Assembly (NCBI GenBank): GCA_019686135.1
Contig: JADGHL010000021.1
Span: 1-53,482 of the forward strand
DNA from: Myxococcaceae bacterium
GTDB lineage: Bacteria; Myxococcota; Myxococcia; Myxococcales; Myxococcaceae
Reading direction: 5' to 3'
Length of the DNA stretch: 53,482 bases
Shown: piece by piece, positions 40,862-49,802 of the stretch
How positions within the stretch are numbered: position 1 is the stretch's first letter
How the letters are laid out: every line of letters begins with the position of its first letter
Made by a program: the position numbers and the translations under genes
The notes under the pieces: generated by a model
What the model saw: the letters and a program-made list of their open reading frames with translations, nothing else
Told to the model about the DNA's origin: nothing
Database searches by the model: none

Positions 40862-42109
40862 TCACGGCGTCTCGCCCCGCCAGAGATCTTCGTAAAGCTC
40901 GCGTTGGCGGATCACCCGCCAGGCGTCGCCGTTTACGAGCACCTCGGCCGGCCGCCGCCGCGAGTTGTAGTTGGACGCCATGCTCATCCCGTAGGCGCCG
41001 GCGCTGAGGATCGCCAGAAGGTCTCCCGGCCGGACGGGCGCCAGCACACGGTCCTTCGCCAGAACGTCGGTGGACTCGCAAATGGGGCCCACCACGTCCA
41101 CCCTCCCGGTCCGTCCGCGGCTGTGCCGCCGCACCGGGCGCACCTCGTGGTGCGCTTCATAGAGCGCCGGACGGATCAGATCGTTCATCCCCGCGTCGAC
41201 GATCACGAACGAACGGGTGGGCGTCTTCTTCCGGTAGAGCACCCGGGTGAGCAGCACGCCCGCATTGCCAACGACCACGCGGCCGGGCTCGAGCACCAGC
41301 GTGGCCCCGGTGCCGCGAGTCGCCTCCACCACCACGCGCGCGTACTCCGCGGGCGAGGGCGGCGTCTCCTCTTTGTAGGTGATGCCCAAGCCGCCGCCGA
41401 TGTCGAGGTACTGCAGCGCAAAGCCCTGCGCGACGAGGGCCCGATAGAGCCCCGCCACGCGGGCGAGCGCGGCGCGTATCGGCGCCGAGTCGGTGAGTTG
41501 CGAGCCGATGTGGCAGTCCAGCCCGCGGGCCCAAAGGCCCTTGAGCCGGCGCGAGCGCTGATAGAGCGCGCGCGCCTCTTCGAACGGGACGCCGAACTTG
41601 GAGGTCTTGAGGCCCGTGGCGATGTGCCGGTGGGTGCGCGCATCGACATGCGGGTTTACGCGGATCCCGAACGGCGCGCGCACGCCCTTCTCGCGCGCCA
41701 CCTTGTCCAAAAGCAGCAGCTCCTCCTCGCTCTCGACGTTGAACAGGAGGATCCCGGCGTCGAGCGCCTGCGCCATCTCGTCCGCCGTCTTCCCCACGCC
41801 CGCGAACACCACCCTGGAAGTGTCCGCGCGCGCCGCCACCCGCACTCGCGCCAGCTCTCCGCCGGAGACGATGTCGAACCCGCAGCCGGCCTCGTGCAAC
41901 AGCCGCAGGATCGCCAGGTTGGAGTTGGCCTTGACCGAGTAGCAGACGAGGTGCGGGGTGTGCCCGAACGCCTGCTGCATCACCTTCACGTGCCGGGTGA
42001 GGGTGGCGGTGGAGTAGACGTAGGTCGGGGTGCCCACCGCGTTGGCGATTTCGGCCAGTGGCACGTCTTCCGCGAACAGCGCGCCCCGCTTGTAGGCGAA
42101 GTGGTTCAT
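40862..42109 (-). CDS. lysA: diaminopimelate decarboxylase
   Basis: 415 residues of the PLP-dependent fold III decarboxylase that makes lysine from meso-diaminopimelate. PLP Lys lies in 'VCYSVKANSN'. Other landmarks are 'GFDIVSGGEL', 'HIGSQLTDS', 'LDIGGGLGI', 'EPGRVVVGNAG' and 'GPICESTDVLAKD' (catalytic Cys). The start overlaps the LptM-like lipoprotein gene by 4 nt, an arrangement that resembles the yifL-dapF neighbourhood of enterobacteria. The downstream gene is dapA. The product feeds both protein synthesis and peptidoglycan precursors. Confidence 0.96.
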   Translation of the reverse strand: MNHFAYKRGALFAEDVPLAEIANAVGTPTYVYSTATLTRHVKVMQQAFGHTPHLVCYSVKANSNLAILRLLHEAGCGFDIVSGGELARVRVAARADTSRVVFAGVGKTADEMAQALDAGILLFNVESEEELLLLDKVAREKGVRAPFGIRVNPHVDARTHRHIATGLKTSKFGVPFEEARALYQRSRRLKGLWARGLDCHIGSQLTDSAPIRAALARVAGLYRALVAQGFALQYLDIGGGLGITYKEETPPSPAEYARVVVEATRGTGATLVLEPGRVVVGNAGVLLTRVLYRKKTPTRSFVIVDAGMNDLIRPALYEAHHEVRPVRRHSRGRTGRVDVVGPICESTDVLAKDRVLAPVRPGDLLAILSAGAYGMSMASNYNSRRRPAEVLVNGDAWRVIRQRELYEDLWRGETP

Positions 42110-42357
42110 GGCGGCGGAGACGGCGTGGGCGTTCCCGCGTCGGCGGCGGCGGGAGCGGCGCCGGGCGCGGGAGCGGGCTCCACCGGCGGCGGCTGCACCG
42201 TCGACGCGGGCGTCTCCTTCGGGCTCGGCGCAGCCGGCGTGGGCGTGACCGGTTCCACCTTCGGCGGGCGCGGCGCTCCCTTCACGCCGCAGCCCGGCAC
42301 AAGGATGACGGCCGCAGCGCCCACGAGGCCGGCGATCGCCCGGGAGAACCGCGCCAT
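42106..42357 (-). CDS. lptM: LptM/YifL-like small lipoprotein
   Basis: 83 residues with a lipobox (VPGCG, Cys23), followed by the short motif 'CGVKGAPRPP', then an Ala/Pro/Thr tail. Enterobacterial LptM (YifL) is a tiny lipoprotein with 'CGxKGPL' after the Cys and helps LptDE assembly, and it sits next to a lysine/diaminopimelate gene, as here (4-nt overlap with lysA). The longer Pro-rich tail here is different. The assignment rests on motif and context and would need a profile search. It starts at ATG 42357, one nt after the stop of the outer-membrane protein gene. Confidence 0.6.
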   Translation of the reverse strand: MARFSRAIAGLVGAAAVILVPGCGVKGAPRPPKVEPVTPTPAAPSPKETPASTVQPPPVEPAPAPGAAPAAADAGTPTPSPPP

Positions 42358-42358
42358 C

Positions 42359-44218
42359 TCAGTACTTGATGCCGAGGATCCCGCGGATGGCCTGGGCGGT
42401 CTCGAGGTCCGGAGCCGCCGCGCCGTTGCCCGGCGACGGGTTCGCCAGCCCGCCCTGCGGGAAGAGGATGCCCCACTGCACCTGGGCGAAGAACCCGTCC
42501 TCGGTGAGGTAGCGCGCGCCCGCGTTGATCTCGATCCCGAGGAGCCGATCCGTCCCGGACGGCGTGGACTCGGGGTACACCGCCGCGGAGCCGATGATCG
42601 CCCCGAAGATGTCGAAGCCTTCGGCCACGGAGTAGGTCAGCGTGGGCTTCGCATAGAACGCGTCGGTGATGGGCCCGAGGATCTCGCGCCAGAGGATCAT
42701 GTCGATCCGGTAGTCGCGGTTGAACCGGAAGTTGCGGATGTAGTTGTCCGAGCAGCTCCCGTTGGACGCGCAGACGTACTGGCGGCCGTCGATGTCGCCG
42801 GGCTGGGTATTCCCATTGCTGCCGCCGGTGACGCGGCGGGGCCGGTTGCCGAGGCCGGGCGCTTTGTCACCCGAGGCGAACCCGAGGTCGAGCTGCAGCC
42901 GGAGCTGCCCGTCGAGGAAGCGGTACTCGCCCTGCGCCGCGGCGCCGAACTCGAGGATGTTGAGCGCCTGGGTCTGCCCCGGATCGGCGACCGCCGCCAC
43001 GCTGGTGGCGCGGTTGTCGATGTTGCCGATCACCGCCGCGCCTTCGATCTCCACGCGCCACTCCTTGCGCTCGTACTTCGCCCACACGTCCGGGATGTAG
43101 AGCGACGCGGACCGCTTCACCCAGCCGGACGGCTGGCCGTTGGCCCAGCCGATCGGATCGTTCCGGTTGGTGCGGTAGGTGAAGTGGATGCCGTAGTTGA
43201 GCACGCCCAGGTTGTTGTCGAGCTTCGCCCGCTCCTGCTGTTCGGTGTCCCGCCGGGCGATGGCGATGACATAGCTGTGCGTGTCATCGCTGTTGGAGAG
43301 GTCGAACGGCTGGCCCTGCTCGTCGAGGATCTCCGAGGTCGGGCCTTCGACGTTGAAGTCCAGCATCCCCGCCGCGTACCAGCCGGTGAACGGCTCCATC
43401 ACGAACTGGATCCGATCCACCGTGTCGCCGAAGTCGCAGTCGATGCAGTTGCCGTCGTTGTGCAGCATCCCGAGGCCCCAGTGCGAGCCCATCCGGCCGA
43501 AGCGGAGGATGCCCACCGGCGTGCTCACCTCGCCGTACGCGCGCTTGACGAGGATCGAGTCCTTGAACGAGTTGAGCCCGGCCTGCGGCGGAAGCTGCGT
43601 GTTGCTGTCGATGGCGAACTGGTACAGCTCGGAGCGGGTGTTCAGGTAGATGGGCGTGGACCCGAACACGACGTTGTCGAGCGCGTCGATCTGCATCTTC
43701 ACGCGCACTTCTTCGGAGATGTTGATCGTCGGCTCGATGCGGGCGCGCATGTTCACGCCCGCGATGGTGCGTTCGTTCGGCGAGGTGGGCGGCCGCGGGA
43801 AGAGCGTGTAGCCGTCCGGATCCGGCACGCGCCCGAGGTCGAGCTTGTGGAACAGGTCGGGGCGAACGCGCAGATAGCCGTCCAGCTCGAGCAGCTCCAG
43901 CTTCTGCGCCTGCTCGACCCACTCCTCCTGCCAGCCCTGCGCCGCGGACTGGGTGGCGAGCTGCGCGCGGATCTCCTCGCGCATCTCCTTCTTGGCGGCT
44001 TCGATCTTCTCGTTCACCTCTTCGGCGGTGGGGCCGGTGGGCGCAGGCGCCGGAGCGGGCGTCGCGGGCTGGGGCTCGGCGGGCGCAGGCGCGGGCGTGC
44101 CCGGCGCAGCCGGTCCACCGGCGGGGGGCGTCGTCTGCGGCGGCGTTCCTGCGGGAGCGGTCTGCGCCGCCGCGACGGTCGAGAGCGCGAGGAGCGCCGC
44201 GAGAAGGGCTCGGGCCAT
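42359..44218 (-). CDS. predicted outer-membrane beta-barrel protein (possibly TIGR04551-type)
   Basis: 619 residues with a signal peptide (MARALLAALLALSTVAAAQ), an Ala/Pro/Thr linker (about 20-62), a short coiled-coil segment (about 64-90, 'EEVNEKIEAAKKEMREEI') and then a long beta-rich region with many alternating Tyr, Trp and Phe strands ('LGNIDNRATSV', 'YRFLDGQLRLQLDL', 'PTLTYSVAEGFDIFGAI'). The last residues 'GILGIKY' fit an outer-membrane C terminus ending in an aromatic. I recall similar proteins from myxobacteria, but no function is established. It is first of a minus-strand series with the LptM-like gene and lysA. Start at ATG 44218, where the signal peptide begins. Confidence 0.72.
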   Translation of the reverse strand: MARALLAALLALSTVAAAQTAPAGTPPQTTPPAGGPAAPGTPAPAPAEPQPATPAPAPAPTGPTAEEVNEKIEAAKKEMREEIRAQLATQSAAQGWQEEWVEQAQKLELLELDGYLRVRPDLFHKLDLGRVPDPDGYTLFPRPPTSPNERTIAGVNMRARIEPTINISEEVRVKMQIDALDNVVFGSTPIYLNTRSELYQFAIDSNTQLPPQAGLNSFKDSILVKRAYGEVSTPVGILRFGRMGSHWGLGMLHNDGNCIDCDFGDTVDRIQFVMEPFTGWYAAGMLDFNVEGPTSEILDEQGQPFDLSNSDDTHSYVIAIARRDTEQQERAKLDNNLGVLNYGIHFTYRTNRNDPIGWANGQPSGWVKRSASLYIPDVWAKYERKEWRVEIEGAAVIGNIDNRATSVAAVADPGQTQALNILEFGAAAQGEYRFLDGQLRLQLDLGFASGDKAPGLGNRPRRVTGGSNGNTQPGDIDGRQYVCASNGSCSDNYIRNFRFNRDYRIDMILWREILGPITDAFYAKPTLTYSVAEGFDIFGAIIGSAAVYPESTPSGTDRLLGIEINAGARYLTEDGFFAQVQWGILFPQGGLANPSPGNGAAAPDLETAQAIRGILGIKY

Positions 44219-44327
44219 GTCCGTGATTCTCCGGTACGTCTCTGGAAAGGTCGCGGAATTCACCAGAACGCCCGGTGACGCACAACGACAATGAACGCCG
44301 TGGCGGGGCGCTGGATGACAGTGTCGA

Positions 44328-45152
44328 TCAACGCCGCGGCCGCTTCGGCTGACACCGGGGACAGTAGTGCGTCGTCCGCCCGCCCTGGGTGAAGGACCGC
44401 ACGCGCGTGCCGCACCTTGGGCACGGCGTGCCGGCGCGGCCGTAGATGAGGAACGGGTTCGGGCTGCCGGGCTCTTCGACGTACTGCATCTCGTCCTCGT
44501 GCTCCTGGGTGCGGATGCCGTAGTCGAGCGTGGCGCGGATGGCGCGCGCCAGGCGCCGCCACTCGTCTGCGCGAAGCGACGCCGGCTTGCGCGCCGGGTG
44601 GATTCTGGCGCGGAACAGCGCCTCGGCCGCGTGGATGTTCCCGAGCCCGGCGATCCGCGACTGATCCATCAGCGCCACCTTGAGGTCCTGCTTCGAGTCC
44701 CCCACCGCGGCGACGAGCTGCCCGGGGGACAGGCCATCCGCGTATGGGTCGATCCCCAGAGCGGCGATCGTCCCGAGCGCGTGGAGCTGCGCGACGGGCG
44801 CCGGTTCGATGCGCCCGAACAGCCGCGGATCGCGGAAGTGGATCACCCGCCCGTCGTCGAGGTGCAGCCGCGCGCGCGAGTACGGCTCGTCGACGCCCTC
44901 CGGACGGATCACGAACTTGCCGGTCATCCCCAGGTGCATGAGCGCGCCCATCCCGCCATCGAACCCGAGCAACAGGTACTTCCCGCGGCGGTGCGCTTCG
45001 GCGAGCCGGCCGGAGATCCGCGCGAACGCGGACGGGTCCGCGCCGCGGAAGGTGCGCACGCCGCGCGCCGGCTCCGCTTTGACCACGCGGCGTCCGTTCA
45101 TCCACCGCAGCAACTGGCGGCGGGCAATCTCCACTTCGGGAAGCTCCGGCAT
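44328..45152 (-). CDS. mutM: formamidopyrimidine-DNA glycosylase
   Basis: 274 residues of the Fpg/Nei family, which excises 8-oxoguanine and cuts the strand. It starts MPELPEVE, giving the N-terminal Pro nucleophile and Glu3. The helix-two-turn-helix region 'QSRIAGLGNIHAAEALFRA' and the C-terminal zinc finger (CPRC...YCPRC, four Cys) are intact. The DNA-contacting 'LMHLGMTGKF' is also present. Start at ATG 45152 is the only one compatible with catalysis, since the Met must be followed by Pro-Glu. It is monocistronic or the end of a unit, downstream of none, and divergent from the superoxide dismutase gene. Confidence 0.96.
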   Translation of the reverse strand: MPELPEVEIARRQLLRWMNGRRVVKAEPARGVRTFRGADPSAFARISGRLAEAHRRGKYLLLGFDGGMGALMHLGMTGKFVIRPEGVDEPYSRARLHLDDGRVIHFRDPRLFGRIEPAPVAQLHALGTIAALGIDPYADGLSPGQLVAAVGDSKQDLKVALMDQSRIAGLGNIHAAEALFRARIHPARKPASLRADEWRRLARAIRATLDYGIRTQEHEDEMQYVEEPGSPNPFLIYGRAGTPCPRCGTRVRSFTQGGRTTHYCPRCQPKRPRR

Positions 45153-45264
45153 GACCGCGCGGATTAGCACGCGCCTGCGTTGAACATCCGGGTCATTTCC
45201 CTGTGCATTCGCGATGCGGGTGCACTAGAGGTGGCGCCGACTTCTTTCACTTTGGAGGCTGCAC

Positions 45265-45867
45265 ATGGCAGAGACCGTGAAGAGGTATTCCCCGAAGGAC
45301 TTCTCCCACCTCAAGGGCCTCAAGGGCGTCAACGACGAGACCCTGCAGACTCACTTCGCGCTGTACCAGGGCTACGTGAAGCGGACGAACGCGCTCACCG
45401 AGCGGCTGGAGGCGCTGCAGAAGGAGAAGAAGGCCCTGGGGAGTGAGCCCGTCTACGCCGAGCTCACCCGCCGGCTGGGGTTCGAGTACAACGGGATGGT
45501 CCTCCACGAGTACTACTTCGGGAACCTCACCCCGAACGGGAAGAACATCCACTCGGGCAAGCTGAAGAGCGCGCTCGAGCAGAGCTTCGGCTCGTACGAG
45601 GCGTGGCTGGAGGACTTCAAGGCCGTCGGCACGATGCCCGGGGTGGGCTGGGCGGTGCTGTACCAGGATCCTTCGACCGGCTGGCTCTCCAACCACTGGA
45701 TCACCCTGCACAACGACGGGAACGTCGCCGGTTACCGGCCGATCCTCGTGATGGACGCGTGGGAGCACGCGTTCGTGCCCACCTTCAAGGCCACCGAGCG
45801 CGCGAAGTACGTCGACGCCATCCTCAAGGACATCGACTGGGGGGCGGTCGAGAAACGCCTGCTGTAG
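45265..45867 (+). CDS. sod: Fe/Mn superoxide dismutase, divergent subgroup
   Basis: 200 residues. SOD dismutates superoxide in the cytoplasm. Metal ligands can be placed as His in 'LQTHFALYQGYV', His in 'MVLHEYYFGNL', and Asp and His in 'VMDAWEHAF'. The first helix is one residue shorter than in typical SodA/SodB and has 'FALYQ' where those have the second-sphere 'YGKHH' histidines, so the gateway residues differ. The ATG at 45265 is preceded by TTGGAGG, a good Shine-Dalgarno. No signal peptide. It is convergent with the Cys-rich lipoprotein gene through a hairpin. Confidence 0.93.
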   Translation: MAETVKRYSPKDFSHLKGLKGVNDETLQTHFALYQGYVKRTNALTERLEALQKEKKALGSEPVYAELTRRLGFEYNGMVLHEYYFGNLTPNGKNIHSGKLKSALEQSFGSYEAWLEDFKAVGTMPGVGWAVLYQDPSTGWLSNHWITLHNDGNVAGYRPILVMDAWEHAFVPTFKATERAKYVDAILKDIDWGAVEKRLL

Positions 45868-45900
45868 GCCGATTGCTTCGCCCGTGAAGGCGCCGTTCGC

Positions 45901-45929
45901 ATGGCCCGGGGCAGTTTCGCCCGGGCCGT
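45901..45929. terminator. bidirectional hairpin between sod and the lipoprotein gene
   Basis: ATGGCCCGGG (45901-45910) and CCCGGGCCGT (45920-45929) form a 10-bp stem with one G-T wobble and a 9-nt loop, between convergent stops at 45867 and 45935. GTTATT follows the stem on plus. It probably ends both transcripts. Confidence 0.6.
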
Positions 45930-45934
45930 GTGCG

Positions 45935-48355
45935 TTATTGCACCTGGATGCTGAAGGCGCCGAACTCCTGGGCGATGAAGGCGTCCACCACCACGAAGTA
46001 GACCTGGCCGGGGACGGTGTTCGCCACCAGCGTCTCCGTTCCGCCCTTGCCCTGGGCGTCCACGAACGCCGTGCAGGCGGTGGGGCTGCACAGCTGAGGC
46101 AACAGGAGCACCGCCGGGTCGAAGCTCGTCATCGGCGTCACCGTGATGGTGTGCTGCGTGCTGGTGGCAGTGAACTGGTAGACGAGATCGCGCCCGGTGA
46201 ACGGCAGGTTGTTGTTGGTGGTGCAGGCGAACGCGTAGCCGGGCACCGAGCTGCGCGCGAAGGTGTCGGTGGCCGTCGTCGTGTCCCCCACGGTGGCCAC
46301 CCCCAGGGTCAGCACGGTGGGAGCATTGCAGGTGTCGTTGGACGGCGGCAGCGTCGGGCCGGAGGTGGCCACGGTGAGGCTGAAGGTGCCCGCGGTCTGC
46401 TGCGCCCCGTCGATCCAGAGGTAGTAGGTACCCGGGGGCTGGTTGAAGAGCGTCAGCGTCTGCGGCGTCGGCCCGACGGCGCTCTGGCAGATCAGCTCGT
46501 TCGCGGAGGTGGTCACACCGCACTGGGGCCCGCGCACGTAGATGACCGGCACGAGCGTGGGCGGGGAGCCGGTGGGCGTGACGGTCACGATCACGTCGCT
46601 TTGCGCCAGGAGGAGGTAACGGAAGACGACGTCCTGCCCGGACGCCTTCGCGGAGACCGAGCACGTCGGCGAGGTGTCCCCGGCGCTGTTGTCGTTGTTC
46701 GCGAAGCGGGTGTCGCCCGTGGCCATCGCCACCCCGTTCACGAAGAGGAGCGGTTCGGGCGCGACGCAGCTGTCGTTGCTGGTGGGGCTGGAGGTCTGCA
46801 CGTCCAGCTGGAAGCTGCCGGTGGTGTCGTCCACTCCGTCGATCCACACGTAGTACATCCCCGCGCCGAGGTTGGGGAGCATCAAGGTCTGCGGCGACGG
46901 CGGCCCGCTCCCGGCGCTGACGCAGCCGAGCTCCGTATCCGAGCTGCACGAGGCGACGGTGGACGGACCGCGCACGTACATCGCCGGGCGGAGCGACGGG
47001 TTGCTGCCGGTGGGCGTGACCCGGAGCAGGACGTCGCGCGGCTGGGTGAGCGTGAGCTCGTAGACCACGTCGCTTCCGGTCAAACGCGCGGAGGGGCTAC
47101 AGCTGGGCGTGACGGCATTTGGGCCGTTGGAGTTGGTCGCGGTGGCCGTGGTGCCCAGGACGGTGGCCGCGCCGTTGATGAGCGTCAACGGCTGCGCACC
47201 GGCACAGTTGTCGTTGGAAGGCGACGGCCCGAGCGGGACCGTCTTCACCGTGACGTCGATGGTCCCGCCGACGTTTCCCCGGCTCTCAATGAACAGGTAG
47301 TAGTCGCCGGCAGACAGGTTCGTGGCGGTCAGCATCTCGGTGATGGCCGAGGTGTTCGAGCAGGCGATCTGCGTCCCCGAACAGCTTCCCCTGCGCAGGT
47401 AGATGACCGGGTTGACGCTTCCGCTGGCACGGGTCGCCGTCACGCTCAGGTTGAAGGGACCCGTGAGGGTGAGCCGGTAGACGAGCTCGGGGCCGCCGAC
47501 CGGATTGCAGGAACCGACCTCATCGTCGCCCGCGGACGACGTGTCCGCTCGGAAGTGGAGGGTGTTCGATCCCGCCGGGAAGCTGAGGGGGAATGCAGTG
47601 GCGCAGGTGTCCGGCAACGGGCCGCAGAGGCCCCCCAGGCACACCTCGCCCGCGCCACACTGGAGATCGGCGGTGCAGGCCGCGCACTGCTGCGACGACA
47701 CTTCGCACACCGGCGTGGGGTTCTCGCAGTCCGCGTTGGTGGTGCAGCCGCGGCACGTGCCGCTGGCGTCGCAGATCGGCGCCTGCGCGGGGCAGTCCTG
47801 GTTAAACAGGCACTGCGCGCAGACGTGCCGTCGTCGATCGCAGAACGGAAGCAGCCCGCCGCACTGCACGTCGGAGGTGCAGGCCACGCAGGTGTGGGTC
47901 ATCACATCGCACGCGGGCGTGGGTGAATCGCAGTCCAGATCATCAAGACAGCCGACGCAGCGGCCGCCGGAGACACTGGTGTCGCACACGGGAGTGGGCG
48001 CAGCGCAGCCGATGGTCCGCGTGCACAGCACGCACTCCCCTGCCCCACCGTTCGCGGCCGGGTCACAGAAACGTTCGGGGGGACAGCCGTTCGCGCACGG
48101 CACCTGTCCGCCGTCCTGGCCCGCGTCCACCACACCACCGTCCAGGCCAGCATCCGCGCCCGCGTCGCGGCCCGCATCCGTTCCATCGGGCTGCGGCACC
48201 TTGCAGGCCCCATCCTCCGGGTCGCACACGTACGGAGGAGGACACAACGTGTGCTGACATGGGCGCTCCGGCGTGAGGCTGGTACGGCCGCACCCCAGAA
48301 CGAGCGCGCACCCCAACGCGGCGATCGCGATCCACGGCGTCTTCACGCCGGGCAT
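45935..48355 (-). CDS. Cys-rich lipoprotein with four PPC-like beta domains
   Basis: 806 residues, lipobox VLGC (Cys22). A linker of Asp/Ala/Gly repeats (about 57-86, 'DGTDAGRDAGADAGLDGG') leads to about seven tandem Cys repeats (88-250) of the form Cys-x-x-Cys-x5-Cys, for example 'CVGCLDDLDCDSPTPACD', 'CVACTSDVQC' and 'CAQCLFNQDCPAQAPICD'. Then come four copies of a 130-residue beta domain (about 255-806), each opening with 'ND(N/S/T)C' and containing 'G..VVY...L', '...VTPTG...' and 'YYLWIDG', resembling bacterial pre-peptidase C-terminal domains. The layout is frequent in Myxococcota surface lipoproteins. No catalytic domain is visible. Start at ATG 48355. Confidence 0.82.
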   Translation of the reverse strand: MPGVKTPWIAIAALGCALVLGCGRTSLTPERPCQHTLCPPPYVCDPEDGACKVPQPDGTDAGRDAGADAGLDGGVVDAGQDGGQVPCANGCPPERFCDPAANGGAGECVLCTRTIGCAAPTPVCDTSVSGGRCVGCLDDLDCDSPTPACDVMTHTCVACTSDVQCGGLLPFCDRRRHVCAQCLFNQDCPAQAPICDASGTCRGCTTNADCENPTPVCEVSSQQCAACTADLQCGAGEVCLGGLCGPLPDTCATAFPLSFPAGSNTLHFRADTSSAGDDEVGSCNPVGGPELVYRLTLTGPFNLSVTATRASGSVNPVIYLRRGSCSGTQIACSNTSAITEMLTATNLSAGDYYLFIESRGNVGGTIDVTVKTVPLGPSPSNDNCAGAQPLTLINGAATVLGTTATATNSNGPNAVTPSCSPSARLTGSDVVYELTLTQPRDVLLRVTPTGSNPSLRPAMYVRGPSTVASCSSDTELGCVSAGSGPPSPQTLMLPNLGAGMYYVWIDGVDDTTGSFQLDVQTSSPTSNDSCVAPEPLLFVNGVAMATGDTRFANNDNSAGDTSPTCSVSAKASGQDVVFRYLLLAQSDVIVTVTPTGSPPTLVPVIYVRGPQCGVTTSANELICQSAVGPTPQTLTLFNQPPGTYYLWIDGAQQTAGTFSLTVATSGPTLPPSNDTCNAPTVLTLGVATVGDTTTATDTFARSSVPGYAFACTTNNNLPFTGRDLVYQFTATSTQHTITVTPMTSFDPAVLLLPQLCSPTACTAFVDAQGKGGTETLVANTVPGQVYFVVVDAFIAQEFGAFSIQVQ

Positions 48356-48398
48356 CTGAGGCGCGTCGGCCCGCAGTGTCAACGCGAGGCGCCGCGCG

Positions 48399-49802
48399 CT
48401 ACGCGGCCCGCAGCCGGTACACCGTCACCTCGCCCTCCACGCCCTTGAGCAGAGCGCGATCCACTTCGTTGCGGAGCCGGGCGCGGCCGATCCGCTCCTG
48501 CACGCCCGGCGCCTTCCACACCGCGTCGGTGCAGACGATCTCCCCGCCGTTGGCGAGGCTCTGGACGCGCGCGGCGACGTTCACCGTCTGGCCGAAGTAG
48601 TCGAGCTGCTCGTTGAGCTCCACCGCGATCGCCGGGCCGCTGTGCAGGCCGATCTTGAGCTGCAGCTCGCCCTCGCCGATCCGGGCGATCGCCGCGTTCA
48701 TCTCCGCGGCCGCTGCGATCGCCGGCGCCACCTCCGCGTAGCTCGCCATGATGGCATCGCCGATCGTCTTCACCATCGCCCCGCCGGTGCGCCGGATGAT
48801 GTCGCGCAGCAGATCGAAGTGCTGCCGCACCAGCGCGTAGGCGCGGAGGTCACCGATCCGTTCGTAGAGCGCGGTGGAGCCCTTGAGATCGGTGAACAGC
48901 ACGGTGAGGCTCTTGAACGCGAGCCCCACGTCCGCGGGGATGCTCTCGGAGCGGAAGAGCTCACGAAAGGACTGCGTGGTCACCAGCCGCTTCCCGGAGA
49001 GGTACGGCGCCAGCGTGGCGACGTCGCGCAGCCGCAGCCCTTCGATTGCGCGCGATACGCCGTACAGCGCACGCCGCGATGTCCGGTTGGTGAGGCGGAA
49101 GGTCACCCGCCCGGGGCGGACACTCAGCTTCCACGGCGCGAGCTGCCCATCTCCGAGATCCGCGTCGATGCGATCGAGCGACGCTGCCGGATCCACGGTG
49201 ACGTGCAGCCACGCGTGCTCCGCGGGGACCGCCAGCCGGTAGAGCCCCGGCTCTAGGTCCAGCTCGGTGGTGATCGACTCGCCGGCGGCCAGCGAGCCCC
49301 AGTGGATCACCCTTCGCGCGAGCTCCGCTTCGATGTCCTTCGGGAGGTTCAGGCTGGGCGAGAAGTTGAGCAGCTTGAAGTCACGCGGGTACTCGAGCCT
49401 GAGCGGGTCGTGGTACCGGATCGTCCGGACCGCGGGCGACACCGTGAAGGCCACCTCCACCGAGTCGTCGTCCGGCTGCACGTCCGCGTCGCACAGCGCA
49501 CAGTGGCGGCCGCCCTTGAGCGCACGCAGCGCGCCCGGGGTGGTGAGAAAGCCGCGGCAGTACGGGCAGAGGATCCCCCAGGTGAATTCGATGAGCCCGG
49601 CGTGCGTGGCGTAGAGGAACAGGTCGATCGCCACGCGCTCCTCGAGCCCGTGCTCGCGCCCGTAGCGGATGGGGTTCATCCGGAACAGCGCCTCCTCCGG
49701 CGCCGAGGAGAGGAAGTGCACGAAGTCGTCGACCACCGCAGGCTCGAAGTAGAGGGTGCCGCGGAGGAACTCGGAGGCGCGCTGCAGGTGAATCCCGTTC
49801 AC
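48399..49802 (-). CDS. class III adenylate/guanylate cyclase with N-terminal DUF5939-type domain
   Basis: 467 residues. The C-terminal cyclase domain (about 295-467) has the metal Asp in 'VLFTDLKGSTALYERIGD', 'MVKTIGDAIMASY', and 'LDYFGQTVNVAARVQSLANGGEIV' with the transition-state Asn and Arg. The N-terminal part (about 20-270) is the domain that accompanies many myxobacterial cyclases (DUF5939), and contains two Cys pairs, Cys79-x-x-Cys82 and Cys101-x-x-Cys104, a likely zinc ribbon. No membrane helix. The start is a GTG at 49802, the only one near the beginning of the conserved region; further open codons upstream look non-coding. It is on minus and diverges from nothing close. Whether cAMP or cGMP is made cannot be told. 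Confidence 0.88.
   Translation of the reverse strand: MNGIHLQRASEFLRGTLYFEPAVVDDFVHFLSSAPEEALFRMNPIRYGREHGLEERVAIDLFLYATHAGLIEFTWGILCPYCRGFLTTPGALRALKGGRHCALCDADVQPDDDSVEVAFTVSPAVRTIRYHDPLRLEYPRDFKLLNFSPSLNLPKDIEAELARRVIHWGSLAAGESITTELDLEPGLYRLAVPAEHAWLHVTVDPAASLDRIDADLGDGQLAPWKLSVRPGRVTFRLTNRTSRRALYGVSRAIEGLRLRDVATLAPYLSGKRLVTTQSFRELFRSESIPADVGLAFKSLTVLFTDLKGSTALYERIGDLRAYALVRQHFDLLRDIIRRTGGAMVKTIGDAIMASYAEVAPAIAAAAEMNAAIARIGEGELQLKIGLHSGPAIAVELNEQLDYFGQTVNVAARVQSLANGGEIVCTDAVWKAPGVQERIGRARLRNEVDRALLKGVEGEVTVYRLRAA

Noticed and set aside
39896-44278. 1460-codon open frame on plus across dapA, lysA and the outer-membrane protein
   Set aside because: Antisense of several strongly supported genes; composition is that of a GC-skew shadow.
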